Of a stretch of DNA of 64,000 nucleotides, positions 44,481 to 55,333 are shown in pieces. The stretch comes from Humulus lupulus (Eukaryota > Streptophyta > Magnoliopsida > Rosales > Cannabaceae): the NCBI RefSeq assembly GCF_963169125.1, contig NC_084797.1:104185868-104249867 (forward strand), read 5' to 3'. The position numbers and the translations under genes were made by a program. Each line of letters starts with the position of its first letter. Position 1 is the stretch's first letter. The notes below the pieces were generated by a model that was not told the DNA's origin, searched no databases, and worked only from the letters and a program-made list of their open reading frames with translations.

Positions 44481-44958
44481 GGTAAAATGGTAGTTCTTCC
44501 ATTCTAATTTGTGAACTAATTAATTAGAGGGTTGAACTATGGTAAGATGGTTATATCAATGGACGACTTAAAATAAGATTTCTGTAAAAGTATATCTATA
44601 ACATAAAGAGGTCAATTCTGAATTTATAGTGGAGAAATATCATAATTAATAAATTAACTATTATGATTAAAGAGTTTAATTATTTAGTTTCAATTTATTG
44701 GAGCTTTATGTTATAGGTCCATAGTCCCCGAAATGACTCAAATAAACACTGACAAAGATAAATACAAAAATAGGCAAAATGACTTATTTGATAAGTAAAA
44801 TATTTTTCTATGCACCAAACATAATTATTCTATAATTATGTGTACTTAATTAATTGAGAATTAATTAATTATTTGATTTAACAAAAATATAATTAATTTT
44901 CAAATAATTTATTTTTGGGATTTTTGGTATTTAAATAATAAGAAAAATTGAGAAAAAT

Positions 44959-45016
44959 CACATGCCTTCCTTGGCATGTGGTACACGTGTAGCACAGTGC
45001 ACAGTCACTGTGCTAC
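44959..45016. repeat. Two adjacent hairpins in copia solo LTR
   Basis: CACATGCC...GGCATGTG (44959-44980, 8-bp stem) is followed nine bases on by GTAGCACAGTG...CACTGTGCTAC (44989-45016, 11-bp stem with 6-base loop). Both stems are perfect. Confidence 0.85.
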
Positions 45017-45642
45017 ACACACAAGAAGCTTCTAGAAGTTTCTTTGTTCCACAGTTTTAGTTATTTAAATATTAAAGAAATAATGAGATATTGTAATATG
45101 ATTAAAATATTATTATTTAAACAAAATATGATAACTGATTAGTTATTTTCAAATTGTTCAAAATAACTAATATTTTATTTTTAATATATTAGATATATTA
45201 AATATAGGAGATCAGTTTTTCAGAATGATACTTTTCAGTGATAGAAAATATATCGTGAAATCTCCCTGACAGAAATAGAACAGTGATATAAGCATAGGTC
45301 ACTGTTCTTCACAAACTTAGGTCCAAACATTATCAGATCTCATGTGTTGAGAACATCTAATAAATAGATTTTGCCTATGATTTTGTATAGCGAGCCCACA
45401 CTCGTTCTTTGTGTGCTGAGAATATTTTGGAAGATCCTGGTGTGAGATCTCAAGGATTTTTGCCATACAAAAAGATAGCAGCAAGGAAGGGCTTGAGGTA
45501 ATTTTCTATTCATCTCTTTTATTCAATATATATATGTATATGAAGAAGTAGATCTGGAAATCTTGTGGGGTTAAATTAACAATTTTGATTGTTCTTACGC
45601 TACGAATAATCTCTCATTTGATCTATAAAAACCAACAAAGAA

Positions 45643-46413
45643 TGATTCCAATCCTCAAAAAATCTAATTAAATTTTCTAAAGGCACCCAAATCCAAAATT
45701 ATGAACAAAATCTCAAAATACCCAAGAACACCAAGAAGAACAAGAAAAAGTAGGGAGAGAAGGGATTAACTCACTGAATTTTGAGATTCCAGATTGGTTT
45801 TGAAGTCTCCAACAACTTCTAATGCTTCTAGAAATGTCAAATCTCCTCCAAAATTCATCAAAATCTCAAGCTTTGTCCCCTTTGTTCTTATATTTGTCTT
45901 GAACAAGTTTAGAGAGAAAGTTTCTAAGGGAAGGTGATTTCTCAAACATGAACGAGGGCTGGGTTTTAGACTTAGCCTAATTTCTCTTCAAATTGGTCAA
46001 ATGACCAAATTTCCCCTTACCTTAACTTAACCTCAAAGCCAACCCCAAGGGCATTCGGTCATTCACCTATAATTCCCAATAAACCTCAAATTACACCTTT
46101 AACTCCCAATTTAGTTCACTAATCTTCCAACACCAATATTTTGTCCAAAAATTAACTCATTAGTCAATAATTCCCAAAACATTTGGACTTACCTAAATAC
46201 CCCTTGGCTCATCCCGAGCCAGGTTTAAATTCTTGTTGTGACTTTTCTACTAAATTGCTCAAAAGGATCCACTCGTGCCGAATATCACAAATATATCCAC
46301 TTAATAATGTGTCTCAAGAACATAGCATATAAAATTACAATTATACCGTCAATTTGTCAAAATTACTAAAATGCTCTTTTTTAATAAAAGTGGGCATTTA
46401 AGCACATTTAATA
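45643..46413 (-). repeat. Element F LTR, third block
   Basis: This block is colinear with solo LTR H in reverse. It includes the shared phrase cccttggctcatcccgagcc and the following gtgacttttc near 46200-46250. It ends at E's TSD. Confidence 0.75.
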
Positions 46414-46418
46414 CACAT
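46414..46418. repeat. TSD of element E (left), CACAT
   Basis: The bases cacat precede the LTR and recur at 58059-58063. Confidence 0.92.
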
Positions 46419-47005
46419 TGTTGACCCAAGATTTGGCCAACTGACACGGAGTCGAAACGTGATTGATGTGAACGAGTGTATAGAAAGGAACGCAATGACA
46501 AAAGTAAAGAAAACACAGTAATTTATAGTGGTGCGGCCCCAGGATCTGGTAATGACCTACGTCCACTTAGAATGATATTGATATAAAATCAGAAGGGTGA
46601 TCAAAGAACCAGGGTTCAATGAGTTTCACTCTTCTCTAAAGAACAATACAGATTTACTTGGAGAATTCCTATCATTTCCTCTGATTTTAAAGCCCCCGTC
46701 CCCTCCTTCGAGCTATCTCTACTTATTTATAGGCACAAGGAGGGTTACAAGAGATTGTTACAGATATTCTTCCCTGAATAATCGGGTATCCAGAAGATTG
46801 TATGAGATAAATTTGGGATTCATAAAGATCTCCCCATAAATGTTGCCTTGTATGCGGAACTACCGACCAGACTGGTCGTGGGTAAGACAGGCTTACCCTG
46901 CTTTTACTGTGTCTCCTGGTCGATACTCTAGCAGACACTTCCAGGTGTCAGCCACGTGTCTAGAGATTATTTTCCACGTCACCAATGCTAATTTATTGGA
47001 TAACA
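46419..47005 (-). repeat. Element E: 3' LTR (587 bp)
   Basis: On the minus strand it starts TGTTATCCAATAAATTAGC and ends CTTGGGTCAACA. A TATA-like CCTATAAATAAG is readable at about 46722-46735. Confidence 0.95.
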
Positions 47006-47022
47006 TTTGCCCCCCAAAGTTT
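47006..47022 (-). promoter_or_regulatory. Element E: polypurine tract
   Basis: The minus strand reads AAACTTTGGGGGGCAAA directly before the LTR start TGTTATCC. Its position and composition fit the plus-strand primer. Confidence 0.85.
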
Positions 47023-47230
47023 ATTTACTACGAACAGTAAATAAACTTTGAACGAACGACTCTTCGGTAACCCCTCCTGACGTGTCAGAACCCTTCGTGT
47101 GCTCTCGAGAAAAGCAACCCACTTCTGTCTAATCATGCCTTTTCAGTTCCCCAGAAACGATTTCGACGGCCATCCCCTTTCCCCATACTTTGAAAAAGGA
47201 AAACTAATGATTACACTTTTGTAATATCAG

Positions 47231-47849
47231 AGACGAACTTATATAAGACCGTCGGAGCCTCTTCTTTCTTTTTACGCACGCCATTATCTTTGCAGAAAAC
47301 CCTAAAAACAAGAGCTTTAACCTTCTCTTGAGACCATTTTCCTGCACTTCCAAGACTCAGACCGCGGACTCTTTAATCTCCGAAGACCGTTCTTCCATTT
47401 TCGCGATCACTTTTCTTGGTAAGTTTTCGAAATCCCATGCTTCTAATTTCTCGTGGTGCATGCTTCTGATGGTGTACTGTTTAAGTCTTTCTGTTTCTGG
47501 TTTAGGATGCTTGTAGACAGAATGTTTTGTAGGCGCAGTAGAGTTACGAGTTAGTTTAAAATCCAGGATCATGCTTTTTAGGACGTAAAACCGAAGTAAC
47601 ATTTCGATTTTTAAGCCAGTAGAAAAATAAATTTTTCCCGCCCTAAGGGTAGTTGAAAAAGCTTTCTCAGAAAAACTTTTTACTTTCACCCTTTGATCCG
47701 TTTTTCAAACTGTTCGTGTAGAAAGATCCAGCTTTTTGTTAGAATGTTGTTGTATAAAAGCCTAACTTTTATACTCGACCAGCGTTATTCTAAAAAGCTT
47801 TTTAAAGTTCTATTTCCTCACCTCCTCATTCTTCTGTTTGCAGACTTTA
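47231..47849 (+). promoter_or_regulatory. Promoter and 5' UTR of E antisense gene
   Basis: TTATATAAG at 47239-47247 looks like a TATA box. About 30 bp on is a CT-rich start region (ctcttctttctttttacg). A probable 5'-UTR intron runs from GTAAGT at 47419 to CTGTTTGCAG at 47843. The first ATG after it is at 47850. The arrangement is that of a normal plant gene, placed just inside the 3' LTR and reading away from it. Confidence 0.7.
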
Positions 47850-50325
47850 ATGCCAGATTTGTGGGGAGGTGAAAGACCCATCGACGATGAACTTCTTGCC
47901 CAGCTGGTCGAGGGAGAAGAACATCCAGCTGTACGCGTCCACGAGATTCCTTTCTCGCGATCTTCTTCCAGACCCCATCCTTCCTCCCAAATGGCCCGCT
48001 CCAAGTCTTCTGGCAAGAAAAGACCCGATTCTGAAAGCAACCCTACTTCTCCTGCCCAGCCTGATTCGCAGGCACGGGCTCCCTCGACCAGTGGTCGAGA
48101 AAATCTTATTCCTGACCCTAATATCCAAACTAGGGCTCGTCCTCGTCATCGGAATCCTCCCGATGTCGAGTGGTATACTTCCCCAGCCAGTTCAATGACC
48201 CTTCGAATGGTCGCTAACTGCTTCAGGAAATTCCCCCTTACGGGGATAACCATTATACGTCCTACCGCAAACCAGAGGGCTAACCGTCCAGGAGGGGCGA
48301 ATAGCGCCTGGTCTCGGTATCATATTGAGGCGGGAGCTTATCTCCCTCTTCATCCCTTTTTTGTGGGGGTGGCCAATTATTTTGGTTTCGCCCCCTTCCA
48401 AATAACTCCAAACGGATATAGGATGCTGGCCACACTCTTTATCCTGTATAAACTTAACAAATGGCCAGCACCTTCGCCCCACGAGGTCAACTATCTTTTT
48501 GACCTCAAGTCCAACCCACAGCACAATAGGACGAGCTTTTACCACTTCTGCCACAAGGAGACCGGCCGAACGTTCTTGAGTGGCACTACCCATATATCAA
48601 ATGTGGGGCACTACAATAGGGAGTATTTCCTTACTCCAGACATAACCAGCAACAACTTGGCCTTCGCGAGAGGAGGTAGGAGCTTGTCTTTGACTGGTCG
48701 ATATTATAACATAGAGTGTTTCCTTTCATTTTTCTCAAACTTAATCTGTTTTTCAGGCCCTTGGTTACGCCCGACCCCAACACCAGACATGGTGTCGAGG
48801 TCTAACACTTTGGCCAGGATGTCTGATGCAGCAAAATGTGTCAAGACCCTGATAACTGAAAAGAACTTGAGGTCATCTGGCCTCCTGGCTCCTCGCCATG
48901 AAAATAGAGGGTCCGTGGTGGACGGAGCCACTGCCGAGGGGGTTCCTGAGCAGCAAATTCCTGTGCCTCCTCCCAGGAGGAGGCCAACAGGAGTTACGAT
49001 CAGGGAACCCATGGGTAGCCCTTCCGCAGAAAGGCCTTCTGCTCCCCAAGGCAAGGGGAAAGAAAAGGCCAAAGAGCCTATTGTTGACTTGGGAGAATCT
49101 TCCGATGACAATGGTAAAGTTATTTTGCTTTTAAATGGTTTGCCGATTCCCTGTCACTTGTTTGATGGGGATGGTAACTTTACATATGCTCCAAACTTAG
49201 GGCCAGACTTCTTCATGCCAGATAATGACTATATGACTAATAGAGTCACTAATGTAGCGACCAGTAGTTGTAGCTCGGGTATTTACTTTATTACCTTCTT
49301 TTTGTTGTATAGCCTACTTTCACCTGCTTCTTTTTTCCTTGACTTCTTGTGCTTACTTGCATGCAGATATGTCGACTCCCAACGTCTTCGACATGTACCA
49401 GGCTGAGGACGAAGAGGAAGTTCCTCAACTCCAGCGGAAGCCTAAGAAGAGAACTGGTGAATCCAGTCGAGGCCCTCCAGCCAAGAAGGGTCGATCAGAA
49501 GACTCTCCTCAGGGCACGCCAACTGGGCAAAGTCCCGCGCCTACTGGGCGAACTCCTACCCCTCCTCCAGCTCCTTCCGAGCAGCAAAACGCCCCTGCTT
49601 CGTCGAACCCTCCAGCCACACCCGCCAGAGAGCGGCTTTCTCGTGAAGAGGCTCACGGGGCCAGACTCATGAGCCGCGCCATTCGATCTGCCAGGGACCG
49701 CCTCGATTGCATCGGCAAAGGTGACCGTGTTAGGGTCGCAATGGTCATAGCTGAAGAGCTACCAGTCGACCAGATCCTAAACAGGGCTCTGAACGAAATC
49801 TCCAGCGTAAGTACTTCTTTATTCTTCAAGCTTTAGTTTTTTAGTCCTTATGATAAGTTCTAACTCCTTTTTCTTTGTTCACAGGCCTTACTTTCTGCCA
49901 CTACTGCTCGTACCTGAGCCCAGGCTTACCTCGAGCAGGCCGAGGCTAAAGCCATCGAGAGGTATCAGGTGAAGGCGGCCGAGGAGCTATCGACTGCTGA
50001 GACTAGGCATGCCAAGGAGTTGGAGGCAGTGATCCGAGAGAGGGATGCGGCGGTGACTAAGCTGTCAGAGGTTGAAGCTGCGAAGGAAGCAGCGGTCAAG
50101 TTGAGGCAGGAATACCGAGATTTCAACAAGGCTCACCTCCGCGAAATCAAGCATCTGGGGGAGGTACTCAAGACCAAGGATGAGGCCATTCTCACTCTCA
50201 GGGGCAAGGTGAAGCAGTTGGAGCTCGACAACTCCAAAAATCTGGAAAAGTACAAGAGGACGACACTCCGATGTTTCTACAATTTCTGGAAACATAATCA
50301 GGGTGCTGACTTTAGCTACCTTTAA
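47850..50325 (+). CDS. Element E: spliced antisense gene (HPFF domain and coiled coil)
   Basis: I infer exons 47850-48675, 48757-49278, 49367-49806 and 49885-50325. The introns of 81, 88 and 78 bp each have GT...AG ends (GTAGGAG...TTTCAG, GTATTT...ATGCAG, GTAAGT...CACAG). The protein starts MPDLWGGERPIDDELLAQLV and has a basic Ser/Pro-rich part. A domain with PLHPFFVGVANYFGFAP follows, resembling D's antisense protein and the Pfam family I recall as Transposase_28. A Pro-rich linker and a coiled coil end with CFYNFWKHNQGADFSYL. A TGA at 49915-49917 interrupts exon 4, a likely C-to-T change in a CGA codon. Function is unknown. The intron model needs transcript support. Confidence 0.75.
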
Positions 50326-51176
50326 GAGGAAGTCAAAACTGCGGAGTTAGCCTGATGTGCTGCCCGAGGAGGAGGCAAGAGCCGCGACCCCTGCCACTCC
50401 AAGCGTCGCTGGTGTGGAAGAAGAAGATGTTGTTGAGGACGCGACTAACCAGGATGCTGCCCAGGACCCTCCGGCCCCGAATGCCTCTTGAATTCTTTTC
50501 ATTTATTTTTTCTTCTTTTTGGATATACGACCCAAGGGTCGTGATGTAAAGACAATAGTTTCTTTTTTAAACTTTGCTGCACGGGCAGCAAATCTTTTTA
50601 CTTGAAAAGTTACATCCAAGCTGCGATGCTTGCGGTGTAAAAGCTTAAATCTTGATGCTATAATATCTTTACTTATTATAACATTTGTCCGTGTGACCGG
50701 ACTTAGCATAGTACTTTGGCATGATTTAACAAAACATAAATTTTGAAAAATACTCTAAGTACTGTAGCATGCTTTCACTTATTTTGTTCATGTGTTTACA
50801 TACCTTGAGAGTATGCTTTGCTATCGATGTGCCTTATATGCCCCCCAAGTGATCGAGGAGCTTTAGTTCCTTGGTCACTTGCCTTGACCATAACCTGCTT
50901 GAACATTCCTGTTCGTGTGAGAAATGATACTTGTAATACAGCAAAACAACACACGTAATGAACGAATACTTGTAAATATAAATTCACAAAGGTTGGCAAG
51001 AATGACTAGCTGAGCACAGTCCCTTATAATCTCGTATTAAAAATGGACTAAACATGTCTTTACGAGTGATTCTGAAGTAGAATCTTACATATACGAGCAA
51101 TTAGCCATACAACGTGGCTAACCCTCTTTGCAAAACTTGTAAAAATTAAAAAGGAAAATTTAAACAAGCCAGTCCT
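50326..51176. other. Element E: convergent 3' regions of antisense gene and pol
   Basis: From 50326 to 50490 acidic and Ala/Pro-rich codons are readable in shifted frames, a likely decayed tail of the antisense gene. After that I see no coding signal. The two genes of E meet tail to tail here. Confidence 0.6.
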
Positions 51177-53375
51177 TTAAGAAGGACTGTTCATTGATAA
51201 TACTTGTGCAAGTGTTCTCCATTCCAATAGCGGAACGAGATCTCTGTTTAGGCGTGCAAGTTTGTAGGTGCCTGGGTGAAGGACTTCTTCAATCTGGTAA
51301 GGTCCTTCCCAGTTAGGTCCGAGCACTCCAGCAGTGGGGTCGCGGGTATTTAAGAAAACTCGTCGTAGCACCAAATCTCCGACGTTGAATTTTCTTTCTT
51401 TAACTTTGGAGTTAAAGTACCGGGCGACTTTTTGCTGGTAAGCAGCAACTCGGAGTTGAGATTTTTCTCGCATCTCGTCGATCGAGTCTAGGGACTCCAT
51501 CATTAGCTGGCTGTTCAGGTCCTGGTCGTAAGTCAAACGCCAATGTGAGGGGGGATCTAACTCGACAGGTAACATGGCCTCATATCCGTAGGCTAGGGAA
51601 AATGGGGTATGCCCTGTTGCTGTTCGGTGAGATGTTCTATACGACCAGAGGACTCCAGGCAGCTGCTCTGGCCACGCTCCTTTAGCTTCTTCAAGTCTTT
51701 TCTTCAGGGTGTCCTTAAGAGTTTTGTTCACGGCTTCGGCTTGCCCATTCGCTTGGGGATGTGCGACTGAAGAAAAACTTTTAATGACCCCATGCCTTTC
51801 GCAGAAATCGGTGAATACATCACTGTCAAATTGGGTCCCGTTGTCTGAAACTATCTTCCTGGGTAATCCATACCGGCATACAATGTTCTTGATGACGAAG
51901 TCAAGAACTTTTTTGGCCGTGATGGTCGTGAGCGGTTCAGCTTCGGCCCATTTTGTGAAGTAATCGACTGCCACAACTGCGTACTTTACTCCTCCTTTCC
52001 CTGTTGGCAGGGATCCAATCAAATCTATCCCCCAAACTGCGAAGGGCCATGGGCTCTGCATCTGTTTTAGTTCATTTGGAGCTGTTCGTGGGATCTTGGA
52101 GAACCTCTGACATTTTTCGCATCTTCGTACATACTCCATTGAATCCTCGTTCATTGTTGGCCAGAAGTAACCTTGTCTTAGAATCTTTTTGGCCAAACTC
52201 TGCCCTCCAGCATGATCTCCGCAGAAGCCTTCATGCAACTCCCTCATGAGTTCCTTAGCTTTTTCTGGTGTAACGCACCTGAGTAGCGGCATTGAATATC
52301 CTCTTCGATACATAACGCCATCAACCAGTATGTACCTAGCGGCTCGCCTTTGCAGAGTTCTGGCTTTGTTTCTATCTGTTGGTAGTGCACCATTTGTCAG
52401 ATACTCCAAGTAAGGCGCCATCCATGTATCCTCCATTCGAATCTCCATACTGGACTCAGCTGCTTGTATGCTTGGCTTGCTCAGTCTTTCCACTGGCACA
52501 ATGTTCAAAGTGTCAGCGTCCTTCGCGCTTGCGAGTTTAGCTAAGGCGTCTGCATTCGAATTCTGGTCTCGCGGGATTTGCTGGAGGGTGTACTTTGTAA
52601 ACTGAGCTAGCAAATCCTTCGTTTTATTTAGATAGGCCATCATCTTTAAGCCTCGCGCTTGATATTCTCCCAGGACTTGATTTACGACTAGCTGAGAGTC
52701 ACTATAAACATCAAGCGTTTTTATGCTCATATCTTTGGCCATTCTCAATCCAGCTAGGAGTGTTTCGTATTCCGCTTCATTGTTTGATGCCGCGAAGTCA
52801 AACCTGATTGCACAGTGAAATCGATGCCCTTCCGGCGTTATCAATATCACTCCCGCTCCAGCGTGGGATTCGTTGGATGAACCATCCGTGAATAGCTTCC
52901 ACGAAGGAGTTTTGTCTTGAGGCATGGGCGCTTCAGACTGTTCGCACTGCTTACTGCCTGGGAGTTCGGTGAACTCTGCAACAAGATCAGCCAAGACTTG
53001 TCCCTTTATTGCTGCTCGCGGTGAATAAGTTACATCGAACTGCCCTAGTTCGACTGCCCACTTTAACAATCTTCCAGCCGCCTCAGGTTTTTGGAGGACT
53101 TGTCGAAGAGGCTGGTCGGTTAAAACTGTGATAGGATGGGCTTGGAAGTAAGGACGCAACTTCCTGGAGGCTAGAATTAAGCAATATGCTAACCTTTCGA
53201 TTGGCAGATCTCTTAATTCTGCACCGATCTTCCTTTTGCTGACATAGTAGACTGCTTTCTGTATGCCTTCTTCCTCCCGTACTAGTACCGCACTAGCAGC
53301 AACTTCGGTAATCGCCAGATAAATATACAAAGTCTCTCCTTCGATTGGTTTTGATAAGATGGGAGGTTGCGCCAT
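51177..53375 (-). CDS. Element E: dual RNase H and complete integrase (732 aa)
   Basis: This open frame holds the end of pol. Residues 1-135 are the ordinary gypsy RNase H with its first Asp lost (LYIYLAITEVAASAVLV). Residues 157-285 are an archaeal-type RNase H with D164 (LFTDGSSNE), E200/E202 (NNEAEYE), D226 (YSDSQ) and D276 (NADAL). The integrase zinc module is H381, H388, C419 and C422. The catalytic triad is D451, D511 and E547, and exactly 35 residues lie between the last two, the classic DD35E. The C-terminal region has FNVGDLVLRRVF and NWEGPYQIEEVLHPGTYKL. There is no chromodomain. No internal stop is seen, so this integrase could be active if made in frame. Confidence 0.93.
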   Translation of the reverse strand: MAQPPILSKPIEGETLYIYLAITEVAASAVLVREEEGIQKAVYYVSKRKIGAELRDLPIERLAYCLILASRKLRPYFQAHPITVLTDQPLRQVLQKPEAAGRLLKWAVELGQFDVTYSPRAAIKGQVLADLVAEFTELPGSKQCEQSEAPMPQDKTPSWKLFTDGSSNESHAGAGVILITPEGHRFHCAIRFDFAASNNEAEYETLLAGLRMAKDMSIKTLDVYSDSQLVVNQVLGEYQARGLKMMAYLNKTKDLLAQFTKYTLQQIPRDQNSNADALAKLASAKDADTLNIVPVERLSKPSIQAAESSMEIRMEDTWMAPYLEYLTNGALPTDRNKARTLQRRAARYILVDGVMYRRGYSMPLLRCVTPEKAKELMRELHEGFCGDHAGGQSLAKKILRQGYFWPTMNEDSMEYVRRCEKCQRFSKIPRTAPNELKQMQSPWPFAVWGIDLIGSLPTGKGGVKYAVVAVDYFTKWAEAEPLTTITAKKVLDFVIKNIVCRYGLPRKIVSDNGTQFDSDVFTDFCERHGVIKSFSSVAHPQANGQAEAVNKTLKDTLKKRLEEAKGAWPEQLPGVLWSYRTSHRTATGHTPFSLAYGYEAMLPVELDPPSHWRLTYDQDLNSQLMMESLDSIDEMREKSQLRVAAYQQKVARYFNSKVKERKFNVGDLVLRRVFLNTRDPTAGVLGPNWEGPYQIEEVLHPGTYKLARLNRDLVPLLEWRTLAQVLSMNSPS

Positions 53376-54496
53376 ATGAGCTTTTAAGGCCTGGAATGCT
53401 TGTTCGCAGTCTCCTGTCCATTCAAACTTCTTATTCCCCCTGAGTAGATTGAAGAATGGGACGCACTTGTCAGTTGATTTCGAGATAAATCACTCAGGGC
53501 CGCGATCCTCCCAGTTAAACTTTGTACATCCTTAATCCTTTCTGGCGACTTCATGTCGATCAGGGCTCTTATCTTGTCGGGGTTAGCCTCGATCCCTCTT
53601 GAATTCACTATAAAACCCAAAAACTTCCCTGATCCGACTCCAAAGGAACATTTGAGGGGATTCAACTTCATCCGGTACTTGTTTAGCACATCAAAGCATT
53701 CTTGTAGATCCCTCGCATGTCCTTCTGCCTTTTTAGACTTTACCAGCATGTCATCCACATATACCTCCACGTTTGCACCGATCAGCTCCTTAAACATGTG
53801 GTTGACTAGCCGTTGGTAAGTCGCACCTGCGTTTTTCAGCCCGAAGGGCATCACTTTGTAACAGTATAAGCCTGTATCGGTCCGAAAGCTGGTGTGATCC
53901 TCGTCAGGGGGATGCATGCTGATCTGGTTGTAGCCTGAATATGCATCCATGAACGAGAGGATCTCATGTCCTGCAGTTGCATCGACCAGCTGGTCAATCC
54001 TTGGGAGCGGGAAGCAGTCCTTTGGGCAGGCTTTATTGAGGTCTGTAAAATCCACACAGGTCCGCCATTTGCCGTTAGGCTTAGGGACCAGCACCGGATT
54101 GGAGACCCACGACGGATAAAACGCCACCCTGATAAACCCATTCTCCTTAAGCCTTTCGACTTCTTCTTTCAAGGCTCTTGATCTTTCCTTATTGAGTAGC
54201 CTTCTCTTTTGTTGCACGGGTGGAAAGGTTTTATCTATGTTTAGGACATGGCTGATTACTGCAGGATCTATCCCAACCATGTCTTTGTGCGACCAGGCGA
54301 AAACCTCCTGGTTCTTTTGCAAGAATTCCACCAGGGCTTGCTTCATAGTAGGCTCTAAGTTCTTCCCAACCTTCACGACTCTGGTCGGGTCTTCTTTGTC
54401 GAGTTGGACCTCCTCAAGGTCCTCGACGGGTCCAACATTTTCTTCAAAATCCCCAAAGCGAGGATCCAAATCTCCATCCTCACTTTGGGCAACGCC
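53376..54496 (-). pseudogene. Element E: reverse transcriptase
   Basis: The frame from 54496 to 53384 gives a pre-RT acidic segment, then EVFAWSHKDMVGIDPAVISH, FIRVAFYPSWVSNPVLVPKP, GKWRTCVDFTDLNKACPKDC, FMDAYSGYNQISM and the active site YVDDMLVKS near 53750. GIEANPDKIRALIDM follows. A one-base loss near 53485-53500 throws the frame off in the connection region, just before the RNase H frame starts. The catalytic core itself is intact. Confidence 0.9.
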
Positions 54497-55333
54497 CTAT
54501 TTGGTGACTTCACCACTGGATTGGGCTTGCGTGTCTATTGCCATCTGCAATCGATCTGGGGTAGTGCTCCTCGATGTCCCACTTTTCGCCTTTGTGATCG
54601 AGGCGTTGTAGCACTCCCTGGCTTCCCTTTGGTTTCCTAAGACGCGTCCTACCCCCTCGTCCGTCGGGAATTTCATGGCTAGGTGCCACATAGAGATGAC
54701 GGCCCGTAGATTAACCAGTATGGGCCTTCCAATAACGGCGTTGTATGCCGAAGGACAATCGACCACTACAAAAGTGGTGAGTAATGTCCTTGTTGCGGGC
54801 GATGTACCCGTCGTTACTGGAAGCTTGATCATTCCAGCTGGGGCGAGTCCTTCTCCAAAGAAGCCATATATGGTTTGATTGTAGGGCTCCAAGTCTTTTA
54901 CGGACAACTTCATGCATTCCAGTGTTGACTTATACAGGATGTTGACTGAACTCCCTGTATCGACCAGTACCCTCTTTACCATCATATTGGCCATCTGGAT
55001 GTATACGACCAGCAGATCGGAATGTGGGAACCGAACGTGCTGGGCATCGCCATCAGAGAAGGTTATCTCACCCTCCTCTGACTGAGCCTTTTTTGGTGCA
55101 CGGTCCTCCACAATCATCATCTCGATGTCCTAGTCGTGACGTAGAGTCCGAGCATATCGATCCCTGGCCTTTCTGCTGTTTCCCGCGAGGTGTGGGCCTC
55201 CACAGATGGTTAAGAGTGTTCCAGCCATGGGGGCAGGCTGTAATGGTGGCGAGCGTTGGCGTGTAGACGCCTGCTCGTTTCCACCTGGAGCTTCTCGTTG
55301 GGAAGTTCCCGAGGCCCGTATGTACCTTCTCAA
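54497..55333 (-). pseudogene. Element E: aspartic protease
   Basis: It contains the aspartic protease with active site DTGS (VLVDTGSSVNILYKS) and the hydrophobic closing strand (FVVVDCPSAYNAVIGRP). A TAG at 55130-55132 precedes it and another at 54497-54499 follows; all share the RT frame. Upstream, the segment after the zinc knuckle (GHLRRYIRA-type residues, SRKARDRYARTLRHD) is in the same frame. Confidence 0.88.

Larger units (their letters stand above)
43070..45637 (+). mobile_element. Copia-type solo LTR, TSD AAGAA
   Basis: It starts tgttaggagtatgtcctaaa and ends accaaca. The bases aagaa flank it at 43065-43069 and 45638-45642. Without the 663 bp added by the hAT-like element and its TSD it is about 1.9 kb. 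The start resembles LTR M. Two good hairpins lie at 44959-44980 and 44989-45016. Confidence 0.88.

Noticed and set aside
46597..46839. 80-codon ORF found in both LTRs of E
   Set aside because: It appears twice only because LTRs are duplicated; it is unconserved and crosses the TATA-like region.
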